A stretch of 64,000 nucleotides of DNA from Bacillota bacterium (GTDB taxonomy: Bacteria; Bacillota; Clostridia; Acetivibrionales; DSM-1351), in NCBI GenBank assembly GCA_023393115.1, contig JAEWMS010000012.1:1-64000 (forward strand). Direction: 5' to 3'. Under the pieces are notes generated by a model, which was not told the DNA's origin, made no database searches, and saw nothing but the letters and a program-made list of their open reading frames with translations. The translations under genes and the position numbers were made by a program. Shown here piece after piece: positions 24,274 through 34,690 of the stretch (position 1 is the first letter of the stretch; the number at the start of each line of letters is the position of its first letter).

Positions 24274-26559
24274 ATGGGAAATGAGAATCAGGCGATTATT
24301 AACTGCATAATTAATGGTGATTGCAGAGATCCCCACGTATTTCTTGGCATGCACATTATAGACGGTAAGCGGAAGAAAAAGGACATTGCAGTGAGGGTAT
24401 ACCATCCGGATGCTAAATGCATAGAACTGCTGGATGTATCTGAAAACACCTTTTATCCCATCCCTCCCAAATATGAGAATGGAATTTACGAAGTAATTTT
24501 CCCCAATAGAAAAGATTTGTTTGAATATAAGCTCAGAATAACCGACAAGTCCGGAGACAGCTACTTAACCCACGACCCTTACAGTTTCTGGCCTGTTATT
24601 TCCGAATACGATGTATACCTTTTCAACCAGGGAAATAGCCATAAAATTTATGAAAAGCTGGGTGCTCATGTAATGACCATTAACAATGTATCAGGCACTC
24701 TTTTTTCGGTGTGGGCTCCCTGTGCAAAAAGGGTCAGTGTTGTCGGCAACTTCAACCAGTGGGATGGCCGCAGGCATCAGATGCGCCAGTTAGGGGCCTC
24801 TGGAATCTGGGAACTGTTTATACCTCTGGTTACAGGCGGTGACCTGTATAAATTTGAGATAAAAACACAGTCTAACCAGGTTATATTAAAGTCTGACCCC
24901 TATGCTTTTTTTGCTGAGAAGCGGCCAGCCAAGGCATCGGTCGTATACAATATTGAAAATTATGAGTGGCAGGATTCATTATGGCTGGAGCAGAGAGAGT
25001 CCTCAGATGTTTTTTCGATGCCGGTTTCCATCTATGAACTTCATCTTGGTACCTGGTCCACTCTGGCCGAACCCGATGAAAATGACGATATATTTCTCAA
25101 TTACAGAGTTATTGCCGACAGGCTTATCCCTTATATAAAGTATATGGGTTATACCCATGTGGAACTACTCCCTGTCACCGAGCACCCCTTTGACGGCTCC
25201 TGGGGTTATCAGGTGACAGGCTACTACGCCGTGACCAGCCGTTACGGTACGCCAGAGGACTTTATGTACTTTGTGGATCAATGTCACCAAAACGGCATAG
25301 GAGTTATACTGGACTGGGTGCCGGCGCATTTCCCAAAGGATGCACATGGTTTAGCTAAATTTGATGGTACAGCCGTATACGAGCATGAAGACCCTCTTCA
25401 GGGTGAGCATCCTGAATGGGGAACACTGGTTTTCAATCATGGTAGAAACGAAGTCAGAAACTTCTTAGTATCAAACGCAATATTCTGGTTTGAAAAATAC
25501 CATATTGACGGTTTAAGAGTTGATGCTGTCGCCTCCATGATATATCTGGACTACGCTAAAAAACCAGGACAATGGGTACCCAACAAGTTTGGCGGCAATA
25601 TGAACCTGGAAGCCGTTGAGTTCTTAAAACAGCTTAATACCACCGTTTTCAGCTACTTTAAAGGAATAATGATGGTAGCCGAAGAATCCTCTGCGTGGCC
25701 TATGATAACCAAACCCCCGTATATGGGCGGTTTAGGCTTTACCTTTAAGTGGAACATGGGTTGGATGAATGATTTCTTAAAATATGTGAGTATGGACCCT
25801 ATATTCCGTAAATATCACCATAATCTTATAACCTTCTCACTTATGTATGCCTTCAGTGAAAATTACGTGCTCGTTCTCTCCCATGATGAGGTTGTTCATG
25901 GCAAGTGCTCCATGCTTAACAAAATGCCGGGGGATTACTGGCAAAAGTTTGCAGGCTTGAGGGTCACATATGGTTACACCTATGGACATCCCGGCAAGAA
26001 GCTGCTTTTCATGGGCAGTGAATTCGGACAGTTTATTGAGTGGAACGATAAAAAGGGTCTTGACTGGCATCTATTGGATTATGAGATGCATAAGAAAATT
26101 CAGACCTTTGTCAGGGACCTTAATAAACTGTATGTAAATGAAAAAGCTCTATATCAAGTGGATTTCAGCTATGAAGGCTTCGAATGGATAGACTGTAATG
26201 ACACCGACCACAGCGTTGTGTCGTTCATTCGCAAAGGCATTGACAGTAAAGACATCCTTCTTTTCGTATGTAATTTTACTCCTGCCGTAAACGATAACTA
26301 CTGTATTGGTGCACCTTTTGATCTTGAATATGAGTTGGTACTTAACAGCAACTATGAAAAGTATGGTGGCTATGAGCCTGATAAAGATAATGTAATTTAT
26401 ACTGTTGAAAAAGAATCTCTCCATGGACGGCCCTGTAGGCTCAGGTTGAATATTCCGCCCCTAAGCGTGTTAGTATTAAGACCGTTATTCACCGAAACAG
26501 ATAATACTGCATGCGAATATATTAGGATTTCTGACGAAGGTACAACTCTTGATAATTAG
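24274..26559 (+). CDS. glgB: 1,4-alpha-glucan branching enzyme
   Basis: The 761-residue protein moves alpha-1,4 chains to alpha-1,6 branch points during glycogen synthesis. It has an N-terminal GlgB domain (DPHVFLGMHI), a CBM48 module (LFSVWAPCAKRVSVVGNFNQW, about 140-225) and a GH13 barrel. Nucleophile Asp is in GLRVDAVASMIYLDY, acid Glu in MMVAEESSAWP, and the third Asp in LSHDEVVHGK. The C-terminal domain is complete. The ATG at 24274 has GAGAGGTGG upstream; the open frame extends to 24226 without homology. It is a lone gene with a strong terminator. Other glycogen genes (glucan phosphorylase, GH13) lie 26 kb away. Confidence 0.95.
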   Translation: MGNENQAIINCIINGDCRDPHVFLGMHIIDGKRKKKDIAVRVYHPDAKCIELLDVSENTFYPIPPKYENGIYEVIFPNRKDLFEYKLRITDKSGDSYLTHDPYSFWPVISEYDVYLFNQGNSHKIYEKLGAHVMTINNVSGTLFSVWAPCAKRVSVVGNFNQWDGRRHQMRQLGASGIWELFIPLVTGGDLYKFEIKTQSNQVILKSDPYAFFAEKRPAKASVVYNIENYEWQDSLWLEQRESSDVFSMPVSIYELHLGTWSTLAEPDENDDIFLNYRVIADRLIPYIKYMGYTHVELLPVTEHPFDGSWGYQVTGYYAVTSRYGTPEDFMYFVDQCHQNGIGVILDWVPAHFPKDAHGLAKFDGTAVYEHEDPLQGEHPEWGTLVFNHGRNEVRNFLVSNAIFWFEKYHIDGLRVDAVASMIYLDYAKKPGQWVPNKFGGNMNLEAVEFLKQLNTTVFSYFKGIMMVAEESSAWPMITKPPYMGGLGFTFKWNMGWMNDFLKYVSMDPIFRKYHHNLITFSLMYAFSENYVLVLSHDEVVHGKCSMLNKMPGDYWQKFAGLRVTYGYTYGHPGKKLLFMGSEFGQFIEWNDKKGLDWHLLDYEMHKKIQTFVRDLNKLYVNEKALYQVDFSYEGFEWIDCNDTDHSVVSFIRKGIDSKDILLFVCNFTPAVNDNYCIGAPFDLEYELVLNSNYEKYGGYEPDKDNVIYTVEKESLHGRPCRLRLNIPPLSVLVLRPLFTETDNTACEYIRISDEGTTLDN

Positions 26560-26580
26560 CATTTTTAAGGCTTAAAAAAA

Positions 26581-26610
26581 GGCCGTCACCAGCAAGTGAC
26601 GGTCTTTTTT
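26581..26610. terminator. Bidirectional terminator between glgB and the chemoreceptor gene
   Basis: GGCCGTCAC (26581-26589) pairs with GTGACGGTC (26596-26604), with one G-T pair. A seven-A run precedes it and a six-T run follows it, so it can serve the two convergent genes. Confidence 0.88.
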
Positions 26611-26646
26611 GATTTTAGACTACTAATCTTATACTTAAATTTTAGA

Positions 26647-28167
26647 CTATTTAACTATCTCAACCAATTCCTTTGACATATTCTCAATGCTATCTACAGA
26701 TGAGTCCAATTCCTCCATGGAGGCAACTAGCTCTTCACTTGCCATTGCTATCTGTTCAAGATCTCTAAGTGTATCGGTGCTGATTTCCTTAACCGATGCA
26801 ACCATACTGACCACCTTGTGACTGCATATGGCTGCCTCTTTAGTATCCTCGCTTACAACAGCAAGTTTCTCTCTCATTTCACTATTTGCATCGGCCACCT
26901 GGGTAAAGGAAGTTTTAGCCTGTTCAATTATATCCATTCCCCTGTCAACCTTCTCAGATCCGGTATCCATTGCTTTTACAGCATTTTCGGTGTCTTCCAT
27001 TATTTCTCTAATAAGTGCTGCGATATCTCTTGCCGCTTTCTGTGAGCCCTCTGCAAGATCTCTTATCTCCTGAGCCACTACTGCAAAACCCTTGCCCTGT
27101 TCCCCTGCTCTGGCCGATTCTATGGAAGCATTCAGAGCCAGAAGGTTTGTTTGAGACGATATCTGGGTAATAACCTCAACAAACTTTGAAATCTCTCCTG
27201 ACCGGCTTTCCAGTTTAGCAATAGTCTCTTTGCTCTGCCTTGTAGCCTCAGCAATTGCATTCATCTCATCAACCGCTGACTTCATAACAACAACACTGTT
27301 CTCGGATAAGGCACGTATCTGCTCTGATAACTCAGAGAGCTGTATTCCTTCATGTGTAATTTTATCAATGTTAGTGGACATGTCTGCTACAATTTCTGTG
27401 GTTTCCTCAATATTTTTTATAGACAGTTTCGAGCCCTCGGCTATTCTTGACGTCTTATTGGCGATAGATTCATTTGCTTTGGTTGTATTTTCAGTCATGA
27501 GTGAGAGGTTGCTGACTGATTGAGCAAGAACATTTGACACGTCAGTAGATTTTTTTGTAACCTTAAGCATTTTGCTGAACATTTCCTGCTGTTCTTCAGC
27601 ACCCATTATGTTACTTAACATATTTCGTGTCCTTTTTGATAAAACAATAAATATAACTGCTAGTATTATTAGCTGTATGGTTCTCGGAACCATTCCATAT
27701 ACAATGGTTTTGTAGGTATCAGTTAAATTGTCGTCCGGTGTCCCTCCCAAAGGTGTAACCAGAAGCTGAGAAATGTTTAATATTATGATAGCTGTAACTG
27801 TTGTGTACCAGCTTAGTCTTCTGGAAAAAAACAGGCTTGCGATTGCAAAGGGAAAAGCGTACAAAATTACTACATGATAGCTTAACAAGGTTGACAATAC
27901 CCCCACCATCAGTATTGCTGCTGTTACTGTCATATACTTTACCCATGTGTCCTGACTCTTAAAGCCCTGAACAACAATAAACGGAAGAGTAAGAAGCGCA
28001 ATTGCCAAAGACATGGCTATAGTCATTCGGGTATCATCTACAACAAATATGTCCAAAACATTAAGTATGTAAACTATTATTGCAAAGATATTAGTTCCTA
28101 GCATGACCTTGGAAGCGAATTTATTTGCTTCAATTTCGTTCCTTATTAGAATTGAATTTTTCTCCAT
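26647..28167 (-). CDS. Methyl-accepting chemotaxis protein with polytopic membrane domain
   Basis: The 506-residue chemoreceptor begins with about six hydrophobic segments in the first 185 residues, with no large extracellular ligand domain and no HAMP. A C-terminal signalling domain (about 230-500) contains the conserved tip QTNLLALNASIESARAG followed by EQGKGFAVVAQEIRDLAE. It would bind CheA/CheW. The membrane part suggests sensing of a lipophilic or membrane-state signal. AGGAGAATGCT precedes the ATG. No chemotaxis genes are nearby. Confidence 0.92.
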   Translation of the reverse strand: MEKNSILIRNEIEANKFASKVMLGTNIFAIIVYILNVLDIFVVDDTRMTIAMSLAIALLTLPFIVVQGFKSQDTWVKYMTVTAAILMVGVLSTLLSYHVVILYAFPFAIASLFFSRRLSWYTTVTAIIILNISQLLVTPLGGTPDDNLTDTYKTIVYGMVPRTIQLIILAVIFIVLSKRTRNMLSNIMGAEEQQEMFSKMLKVTKKSTDVSNVLAQSVSNLSLMTENTTKANESIANKTSRIAEGSKLSIKNIEETTEIVADMSTNIDKITHEGIQLSELSEQIRALSENSVVVMKSAVDEMNAIAEATRQSKETIAKLESRSGEISKFVEVITQISSQTNLLALNASIESARAGEQGKGFAVVAQEIRDLAEGSQKAARDIAALIREIMEDTENAVKAMDTGSEKVDRGMDIIEQAKTSFTQVADANSEMREKLAVVSEDTKEAAICSHKVVSMVASVKEISTDTLRDLEQIAMASEELVASMEELDSSVDSIENMSKELVEIVK

Positions 28168-28216
28168 AGCATTCTCCTATAATATATTTAGCATAATTTT
28201 TTCTACATTCTCTATA

Positions 28217-31200
28217 TTATACGACAAAGTTTACAAAACTTCCCTCTTTTTTCGAAATAATTTCTAGTACTGATTTTATTCTCTCCTTTAATTCGACCAC
28301 GTGGGATATTACACCTACCAACCTGCCGGTTTTTTGGATCTCTACAAGGCATTGTATTGCACTATCAAGTGATTCAGGATCAAGTGACCCGAAGCCTTCA
28401 TCTATAAATAGCGTATCAAGGCTTATCCCTCCCGAATAGGACTGAACTACATCGGCCAAACCTAGCGCCAATGCCAGAGAGGCCTTAAAGCCCTCGCCTC
28501 CCGAAAGTGTCTTGACATGCCTTGACTTCCCGGTATAGTTATCAAAAACCTCCAGCTCCAGACCCTGTTGTGCGCGGCCCTTACTTTTATCCTCTTTTCT
28601 TTGAAGCAGATACCTTGAGCCCGTCATCTTTTCCAGTCGCAGATTTGCTGCAACTATTATTTCATCAAAATATGCAGCCAGAACATACCTTTCGAAAGTT
28701 AATCTTTGCGGATTATCACCCTTTGCTATCCTTGAAAGCTCCCCGATGGTATTGTACTTTTTCTCAAGCTTCTCAAGACGTGTAATTATCTCTTTAAGTT
28801 GTTCCAGCGTTTTTGTATTGTTTGAATATCTGGAGAAAATGATATTCTGCTGTTCCTGCAGGAGGTTTTGTTCTTCCAGCTGCTTCTGATAGCTCTGTTC
28901 AAGCAGGCTTATATCCTGGGTGTTTAATGCTTTTGTTTCCTCCTCAAGGTGTGTGAGCATATCCTTTAATGACTGCAGCCTTTGGTAATATTCCGTAATG
29001 TCGGCCTGTAAGGCATTCAACTCCTGCTGACTCTTTTTCATGGAAATAAAATGTGTATAATCCTCAAACCCTGAGGCCTTGAGCCTCTCCTCCAGCAGTT
29101 TTTTCAAGCGGTCCTGCTCCTCCACGCTCTCTTTCAACGAGGTGGTCACTACTGCAAATTCCTTTTCAGCAATGCTCAAGGCCTGTCGCGCCTGTTCCTG
29201 AGCGCGCTCGGCATTTTTCAAGCCTACTTCCAGGTCTGTTATTGCGCGCTTTATCTCCTCCAGTACTGAGTTAAGTTTCGCTATGGACCTCATGTCACCC
29301 GGCACTTCCTGTTCAATAGCAGCTGTTTCCGACTGAGTACGTGCAAGCTCTTCGGCGATGGCTGTTTTCTGCTCATTTTGCAGGTTAAGAGCCTGCTCGA
29401 GTTTCTTGATATTCTCCGAACTTTCTCTGTATAGTTTCTCCAGTTCCTCTTTCCTGCCTGCAAGTTGGCTCTTTTCCTTGTAAGATGAAATAAGAGACAT
29501 GGTCTCAGCCTTTAAAGCAGTACCTTTAAGAACTATTTCCTGCTTTACTTTTTCAAGCTTGGATATATCTCTATCAAGTACGCCGTCTCCCAGCGCAGAA
29601 AGCCTGTTTTCTATTTCAAGCCTTTTGCTGTTAATATTTCCGTTAAGTTCGGATAACTCTTTTAATTTCTCGGTCCTCTGTTCGTTTAAACTGGCAAATT
29701 TCTGTTTTAACCCCTTTATTTGCTGCTGGTCAGTAACAGTGTCAGAAGCCGAAGCAGGGGCAGGGTGCTCTGTTGACCCACAAACCGGACAGGGGCAGTT
29801 ATCCTTAAGTGTTTTTGCCATAAGCCCGGCTTGTCCCCGGAGATAATTGTCCTCTTCCTGCTCCAGCCTGCCGCGGAAATGTACATATTCAATATCAAAG
29901 CCTTCAAAGGACTTTTTTAATGCAGCATAGTTGTTGTTCTCTTCAAAACAGACTTCTATAAGCTTTTTTATGCTATCCAGTTCCAGCAGAAGCTTTTTAT
30001 TGGCCGTTATTTCCTTGTCCAGCCTGATGCTTTCCGCCTCGGCTGAGTATACGCTCCTCAGCTTCTCTTCCTGAGCTCTGTAACTGTTTTTTTCCAGTTC
30101 CAGTTTCTTAACAGACTGCTCCAGTTCCAGCCTTACCCCGTCGCTCTTGTGCCTTACCACTTCCAGCGCTTTTATGGCCTTATCGTACTGCATAACCTTT
30201 GGGAGCATGTTGTTTAGAAGTGCCAGATCAGCCTCCAGTTTTCTTCTTGAAGACTCTTTTTCCTTCTCGGAATTGAATAGCTGCTGAGCTGCCACGAATT
30301 CCTCTGAAAGCCTCTGAACCTGCTGCTTTGCCTGCTCAAGCTGTTCTGTCTTGCCAAGTATATTCTGACCGGCCTTTTTTAGTTGCTCATCGATCTCGGC
30401 AATAGGCAAAGCTTTTCTGGAATAATCAAGAGCTGCCTCCTTTTGTCTGTACTCCTCCACCCTGCTTAAGGCACCACTGTATTCGAGGGTTACCTGCTCT
30501 TTATTTGCAAGCTTCTTATTGATTTCAACAGCCCTGGCTATTTCTTCCTTTAAGCCGCCCTGCTTTTTTGTAATGAGCTGCAGCCGGGAATTAACAGCTT
30601 CCAGGCTGCTGTTATCGCAAGCTGCTGCCTCAGCCAGTTTTTCCATAAACATTTGAATATTTATGTTTTTTGAGTTCCGAATCTCTTCAAGAGCCTGATT
30701 TTCACCAGTATCCACATGCCTGATATGTGTATCCATCTGAGTCTTTATGTCATGCACATACTTGTATAGCTCTCTGCTCTCATCATCAAGCCTTCTCTGT
30801 ATCTCAGCAAAGCCTTCGGTGCCGAAAATTTTCCTGAATATAAGCTCCCTTTCGCTGCTGTCTGACTCCAGCAGCCTTCTGAACTCACCCTGAGGAAGCA
30901 TAACTATCTGCTTGAACTGCGCTTTGTTTATGCCCAGCAGTTCATTTATTTTTTCATCTACATTAGCTATTTTGGTAATTAGTGTACCGTCAGGCAGCAG
31001 CAGCTCGGCATCTGCATTTCTTATGGTGTATCCTTCTCCCCTGAGCTTTCTCTGCTCCTGTTGGGGAGACCTTTTAATTTTATATACCTTTCCTCTTAGC
31101 TCAAATTCCATTTCTATGTAAGTTTCTGTTCCAGGCAGGGCGAAGTCACTTCTGAGACTGTCTCTGTCGCGGCTGCTGCCCGAGGCTTCTCCAAAAAGCG

Positions 31201-31348
31201 CAAAGCTGATAGCATCAAATATTGTAGTTTTCCCGGCACCAGTGGGCCCTGAAATAACAAAAATCTGCTCATTAAGCTTTGTAAAATCAATATACTGTTC
31301 TTTGGCATAGGGGCCAAAGGCACTTATAGTCAAATTTAACGGTTTCAT
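28217..31348 (-). CDS. sbcC: Exonuclease subunit SbcC (Rad50-like SMC ATPase)
   Basis: The 1043-residue protein has an N-terminal Walker A (GPTGAGKTTIFDAISFALFG, near residue 34), two long coiled-coil arms, and a zinc-hook CPCPVCGSTEHP near 516. The C-terminal signature is LSGGEGFKASLALALGLADV and the Walker B region LDTLFIDEGFGSLDPES. With SbcD it forms the Mre11-Rad50-type nuclease that opens hairpins and processes DNA ends. It starts 43 bases after sbcD ends, in the group lipid kinase-sbcD-sbcC. Confidence 0.95.
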   Translation of the reverse strand: MKPLNLTISAFGPYAKEQYIDFTKLNEQIFVISGPTGAGKTTIFDAISFALFGEASGSSRDRDSLRSDFALPGTETYIEMEFELRGKVYKIKRSPQQEQRKLRGEGYTIRNADAELLLPDGTLITKIANVDEKINELLGINKAQFKQIVMLPQGEFRRLLESDSSERELIFRKIFGTEGFAEIQRRLDDESRELYKYVHDIKTQMDTHIRHVDTGENQALEEIRNSKNINIQMFMEKLAEAAACDNSSLEAVNSRLQLITKKQGGLKEEIARAVEINKKLANKEQVTLEYSGALSRVEEYRQKEAALDYSRKALPIAEIDEQLKKAGQNILGKTEQLEQAKQQVQRLSEEFVAAQQLFNSEKEKESSRRKLEADLALLNNMLPKVMQYDKAIKALEVVRHKSDGVRLELEQSVKKLELEKNSYRAQEEKLRSVYSAEAESIRLDKEITANKKLLLELDSIKKLIEVCFEENNNYAALKKSFEGFDIEYVHFRGRLEQEEDNYLRGQAGLMAKTLKDNCPCPVCGSTEHPAPASASDTVTDQQQIKGLKQKFASLNEQRTEKLKELSELNGNINSKRLEIENRLSALGDGVLDRDISKLEKVKQEIVLKGTALKAETMSLISSYKEKSQLAGRKEELEKLYRESSENIKKLEQALNLQNEQKTAIAEELARTQSETAAIEQEVPGDMRSIAKLNSVLEEIKRAITDLEVGLKNAERAQEQARQALSIAEKEFAVVTTSLKESVEEQDRLKKLLEERLKASGFEDYTHFISMKKSQQELNALQADITEYYQRLQSLKDMLTHLEEETKALNTQDISLLEQSYQKQLEEQNLLQEQQNIIFSRYSNNTKTLEQLKEIITRLEKLEKKYNTIGELSRIAKGDNPQRLTFERYVLAAYFDEIIVAANLRLEKMTGSRYLLQRKEDKSKGRAQQGLELEVFDNYTGKSRHVKTLSGGEGFKASLALALGLADVVQSYSGGISLDTLFIDEGFGSLDPESLDSAIQCLVEIQKTGRLVGVISHVVELKERIKSVLEIISKKEGSFVNFVV

Positions 31349-31391
31349 CTATTAACCTTGAGCGTACTCTGCAAGTGTACTTCTACAGCCG

Positions 31392-32555
31392 CTATACTCC
31401 TTCCTTTTCAACCTCTCCAATAATTCTTGCCATTACAGTCTCTGCTTCCTCTTCCAGCGGTTCACCCTGAATCGAGTCATAAAACTCCCGGAAAAGCTCC
31501 AGCTTGGATTTTGATTTATAGCCCTGTGAGGCCGAAGTCTTTGAACCCTCTCTTTGGCCGGCTCCCTCTCTGGACAGCCCCATTATATTAGGATAGACCG
31601 ATCTGAGCTTGGATATGGGATCAATAAGTTCACCCTTGTCAGTCAAAATTGCATGGATATAGTCCTCGTTGTTTACACTTTTGTAAACCTCCGGGCTGAT
31701 AAGTTCATTTAACGGCCCCTTAATTATTCTCATGTCCCGTGCAGGAGTCAGGTCTAAGTGTCTTGATGAAGCATTCCCCTTCTCATCCAGTTCGACTATT
31801 GTAATACCTTTTTTCTGGTTAACCTCTGAAAAGGAGTATTTTAAAAGCGAGCCCGCATATCTAACATTCTCAAAACCTGCCCTCTGAGGTGCGTGAAGAT
31901 GCCCGAGGGCTGTATAATTAAACATTTGAAAGTACTCCGAGCTAACGAAGTCGGTTCCACCGATACTTAATGGTCTCTCAGATTCGCTGACATACTCCGC
32001 CGGCTCTCCCATATGCGTTATATAACCGTGAGTTACCATTACATTTCTTTCTTTTGGATTGTAGGCTTGTCCGATTTTATCCAGAATTTTTCTCATCGCA
32101 TGGTCATGGGTAGATATCTGGCTATCCTGGTATATGTGACGTATATTTCTTGGATCAGTGTAGGGAAGAAGATAAAAGTTAACTGGTCCGAAAGAATCTT
32201 CAATGGTTACGCAGGGTACGTTTCCATCAAATGTACCCGAAATATGTAAACCGTTATTTGTCAGAATCCTGCTTGCAAAGGACAGTCGTTCAGCACTGTC
32301 GTGATTGCCGGCAATTGCAAGTACAGGCACTTTCATTTCAAGAGTCAGCTTGTAGAAAATGTCATCTACAAGTTCAACAGCTTCTACAGTTGGAATACTT
32401 CTGTCAAATATATCCCCCGCCAGTACCAGCGCCTCAGGCTTTTCCCTTTCAATAACCGCAACAAGCTGTTCCAATATATTCTTTTGTTCCTCCAGCATAC
32501 TGAAGTCATTTACTATTTTCCCAATATGCCAGTCGCCCGTATGTATGAACTTCAT
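31392..32555 (-). CDS. sbcD: Exonuclease subunit SbcD (Mre11-like)
   Basis: The 387-residue metallophosphoesterase carries all phosphoesterase motifs: HTGDWHIGK (residues 5-13), VLAGDIFDR, AGNHDSAERLSF, VTHGYITHMG and ALGHLHAPQRAG. It provides the Mn-dependent nuclease activity of SbcCD. AGGAGGG precedes the ATG and overlaps the end of the lipid kinase gene, showing tight coupling. The C-terminal 30 residues (LELFREFYDSIQGEPLEEE) fit the SbcC-binding tail. Confidence 0.95.
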   Translation of the reverse strand: MKFIHTGDWHIGKIVNDFSMLEEQKNILEQLVAVIEREKPEALVLAGDIFDRSIPTVEAVELVDDIFYKLTLEMKVPVLAIAGNHDSAERLSFASRILTNNGLHISGTFDGNVPCVTIEDSFGPVNFYLLPYTDPRNIRHIYQDSQISTHDHAMRKILDKIGQAYNPKERNVMVTHGYITHMGEPAEYVSESERPLSIGGTDFVSSEYFQMFNYTALGHLHAPQRAGFENVRYAGSLLKYSFSEVNQKKGITIVELDEKGNASSRHLDLTPARDMRIIKGPLNELISPEVYKSVNNEDYIHAILTDKGELIDPISKLRSVYPNIMGLSREGAGQREGSKTSASQGYKSKSKLELFREFYDSIQGEPLEEEAETVMARIIGEVEKEGV

Positions 32556-32556
32556 A

Positions 32557-33447
32557 CTACCCTCCTAACGGGAGTATTACCTTTATCCCAGATTTTATTA
32601 TTTCAAAGTTAATGGTTTTTGCTGTTACAATTTCTCCGTCAATATTGAGGCAGAGTTCCTCATCACTTTCAACTCTAATCCCCTGTCCCCTTCGGAAACT
32701 CACCGGCTTTAGCACCCCATGCTGTCCCTTCATATACTTTGGGAAAAGACTGAGAATCTGAATGCGGCTTACCACACCCACAAGACATATATCAAATAGT
32801 CCGTCATCAATTACGGCATCAGGAACAGGTATCATTCCTCCACCATAATATTTGCCGTTGGCCACAGCAACCAGTAATGAGTCCATTTTAAACTTATCGC
32901 CGTCAATATCTACTTTAATCCTGTTTATTTTGTTCTTGAAAACAGTATATATAATTGAAAACACATAGGCCATGCTTCCTGTTATTCCGGGTTTTTTCTT
33001 GAATTTCATAGCATTGAAAACCACCTCGGCGTCAAAGCCTATCGAAGATATATTTACAAAATATTTATCATTTACTTTTGCCAGGTCAATGCTTTTCTCG
33101 ACACCGTCAATTGAACGGGCTATAAGAGTCTTTACATCTTTTTCTGAGTGCAAGCTGCGTATGAAGTCATTTCCTGAGCCGGTTGGTATAACCCCCATAG
33201 CCGAAGATGTTCCCGCTATCCCGTTAACTATTTCATTAACAGTGCCGTCTCCTCCAATGGAATATATCCGGCACTCCTCAGCTGTTGCATACATCTTAGC
33301 TATCTCAGCTGCGTGTCCCGGGTATTTTGTAACTTCTATATATAATTCATCCTGTTCTCTGTTCTTAAAACATTCCTGGATAAATGGAACCAGTTCCAGA
33401 GATTTTCCTTTTCCTGCTGCCGGATTGATAATAAAGATATGTTTCAT
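32557..33447 (-). CDS. Diacylglycerol/lipid kinase family protein (YegS/BmrU type)
   Basis: The 296-residue protein has a DAGK catalytic domain. It starts IFIINPAAGKGKSLELV, has the nucleotide-binding YSIGGDGTVNEIVNGI and VIPTGSGNDFIRSL near residue 90, and a beta-rich C-terminal domain with YYGGGMIPVPDAVIDDGLFDI. It would phosphorylate a lipid such as diacylglycerol; the exact substrate is not predictable. It ends two bases before the sbcD start, so the three genes are probably one transcript headed by this gene. Confidence 0.88.
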   Translation of the reverse strand: MKHIFIINPAAGKGKSLELVPFIQECFKNREQDELYIEVTKYPGHAAEIAKMYATAEECRIYSIGGDGTVNEIVNGIAGTSSAMGVIPTGSGNDFIRSLHSEKDVKTLIARSIDGVEKSIDLAKVNDKYFVNISSIGFDAEVVFNAMKFKKKPGITGSMAYVFSIIYTVFKNKINRIKVDIDGDKFKMDSLLVAVANGKYYGGGMIPVPDAVIDDGLFDICLVGVVSRIQILSLFPKYMKGQHGVLKPVSFRRGQGIRVESDEELCLNIDGEIVTAKTINFEIIKSGIKVILPLGG

Positions 33448-33529
33448 GAGACCCCCAAGGTAATTTTAATCTATATCTTTGCATGCATATTACTACACTA
33501 TGACTATTTTAGCATATTTACTTATATGC

Positions 33530-34690
33530 TTACAGGCGGATATGATTGGTATCTATCAGTTCCATCAGCTGCTTTTCGTTAAGCCTGGTAGGTATACCCC
33601 TTTCATGCCAGTGGTTCCTGCAACCGCAATAATCCAACAGTACACATTGAGGTATAACTCCCTTCTCCTCCAGCATCCAGCCTCCCGAAATAAGATTTAG
33701 TACGCAGGAAACTCCTATTACACCCGAACCACCTGTAAAAAGTGATTGATCGGTTTTTGTCGAGGCTATAGAGGATTCATGGGGTACCAGTAAGACCTTC
33801 AAATTATTTCGACTTCCAAATTTCGAAATACTGTTTACCTGGCAGTCCTCCGAACAAGCTTTACATATGTATCCCTTTCCCACTGGAGCTGCTTTACATT
33901 TACCCTTTACCGGATTTGTCATGCAGTGTGGCAGCAATAATACCTTATCTTTCCTCTGCAGGAAGTCATCATGATAACTTCTATTCATTATTTCTGCTCC
34001 AACCATATTTAAATGGTATTCCACCGCCCTGCTGCTACAAAATATATAATCCTCTTTCCATCTGTGACTGGACAATTTTTTGTTAAGGAAATGTTGAACA
34101 TTTGGAGTAAATTGCATTAAGTCAGCTGCTCCTTCCTTCTGGAACCAGTCAGCAAAATTTATTGCAGTTGACAGTACTTGACAGGCCTCTTTTAACCCTA
34201 TCTGCCTAAAGTATTTAAGCCAGAATTCAAACCTTTTTACTTCCTGATTAAATTCACCCGTAGCTTTTAAAAAAACAATCAATTTCTCAACACCCCGTAG
34301 ATCGGGAATAGGAGCGTTAGTACAATAATTTATTTTTGGAATGAAAAGAGTTGATAGAATACCTTTGACGTGATTTAGAAAAAACTTTACTTTAACCTTG
34401 GTATCCCTTAACCGGTTTATGGCAGTTAAAAGCTCCGCTGCTGTTTTCTTCATTTCCAGTGCGGCATCGCTGTATAGACGCCAGTAAACTCCAAGAGCTA
34501 ACATTTCCAGAAGACCTTCTTCAAAAAAAGTATTTCGCTCACTGTACATTTTAGCCTGGTAACCATCAATATCTGCTTGCAACAGACTTCGTCCTTTCAG
34601 GAGTACTTTATCGGTAAATGTCGAAATTGCACTGTAGTATCGTTCTGATGTTTTTCGTTCGTCACTGAGAGAATATGTTATTACATCCAT
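33530..34690 (-). CDS. DUF116 domain protein with cysteine-rich C-terminal half
   Basis: The 386-residue cytoplasmic protein has an uncharacterised helical N-terminal half. Its C-terminal DUF116-like half has LLPHCMTNPVKGKCKAAPV, GYICKACSEDCQVNSI, GVIGVSCVLNLISGGWMLE and VLLDYCGCRNHW. The regularly spaced cysteines suggest an iron-sulfur or zinc site (inference). The ATG at 34690 is chosen because GGAGG lies eight bases upstream; the frame begins at 34705. Its neighbours do not indicate function. It starts about 200 bp from the end of the arabinofuranosidase gene on the same strand but is separated by a terminator. Confidence 0.72.
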   Translation of the reverse strand: MDVITYSLSDERKTSERYYSAISTFTDKVLLKGRSLLQADIDGYQAKMYSERNTFFEEGLLEMLALGVYWRLYSDAALEMKKTAAELLTAINRLRDTKVKVKFFLNHVKGILSTLFIPKINYCTNAPIPDLRGVEKLIVFLKATGEFNQEVKRFEFWLKYFRQIGLKEACQVLSTAINFADWFQKEGAADLMQFTPNVQHFLNKKLSSHRWKEDYIFCSSRAVEYHLNMVGAEIMNRSYHDDFLQRKDKVLLLPHCMTNPVKGKCKAAPVGKGYICKACSEDCQVNSISKFGSRNNLKVLLVPHESSIASTKTDQSLFTGGSGVIGVSCVLNLISGGWMLEEKGVIPQCVLLDYCGCRNHWHERGIPTRLNEKQLMELIDTNHIRL

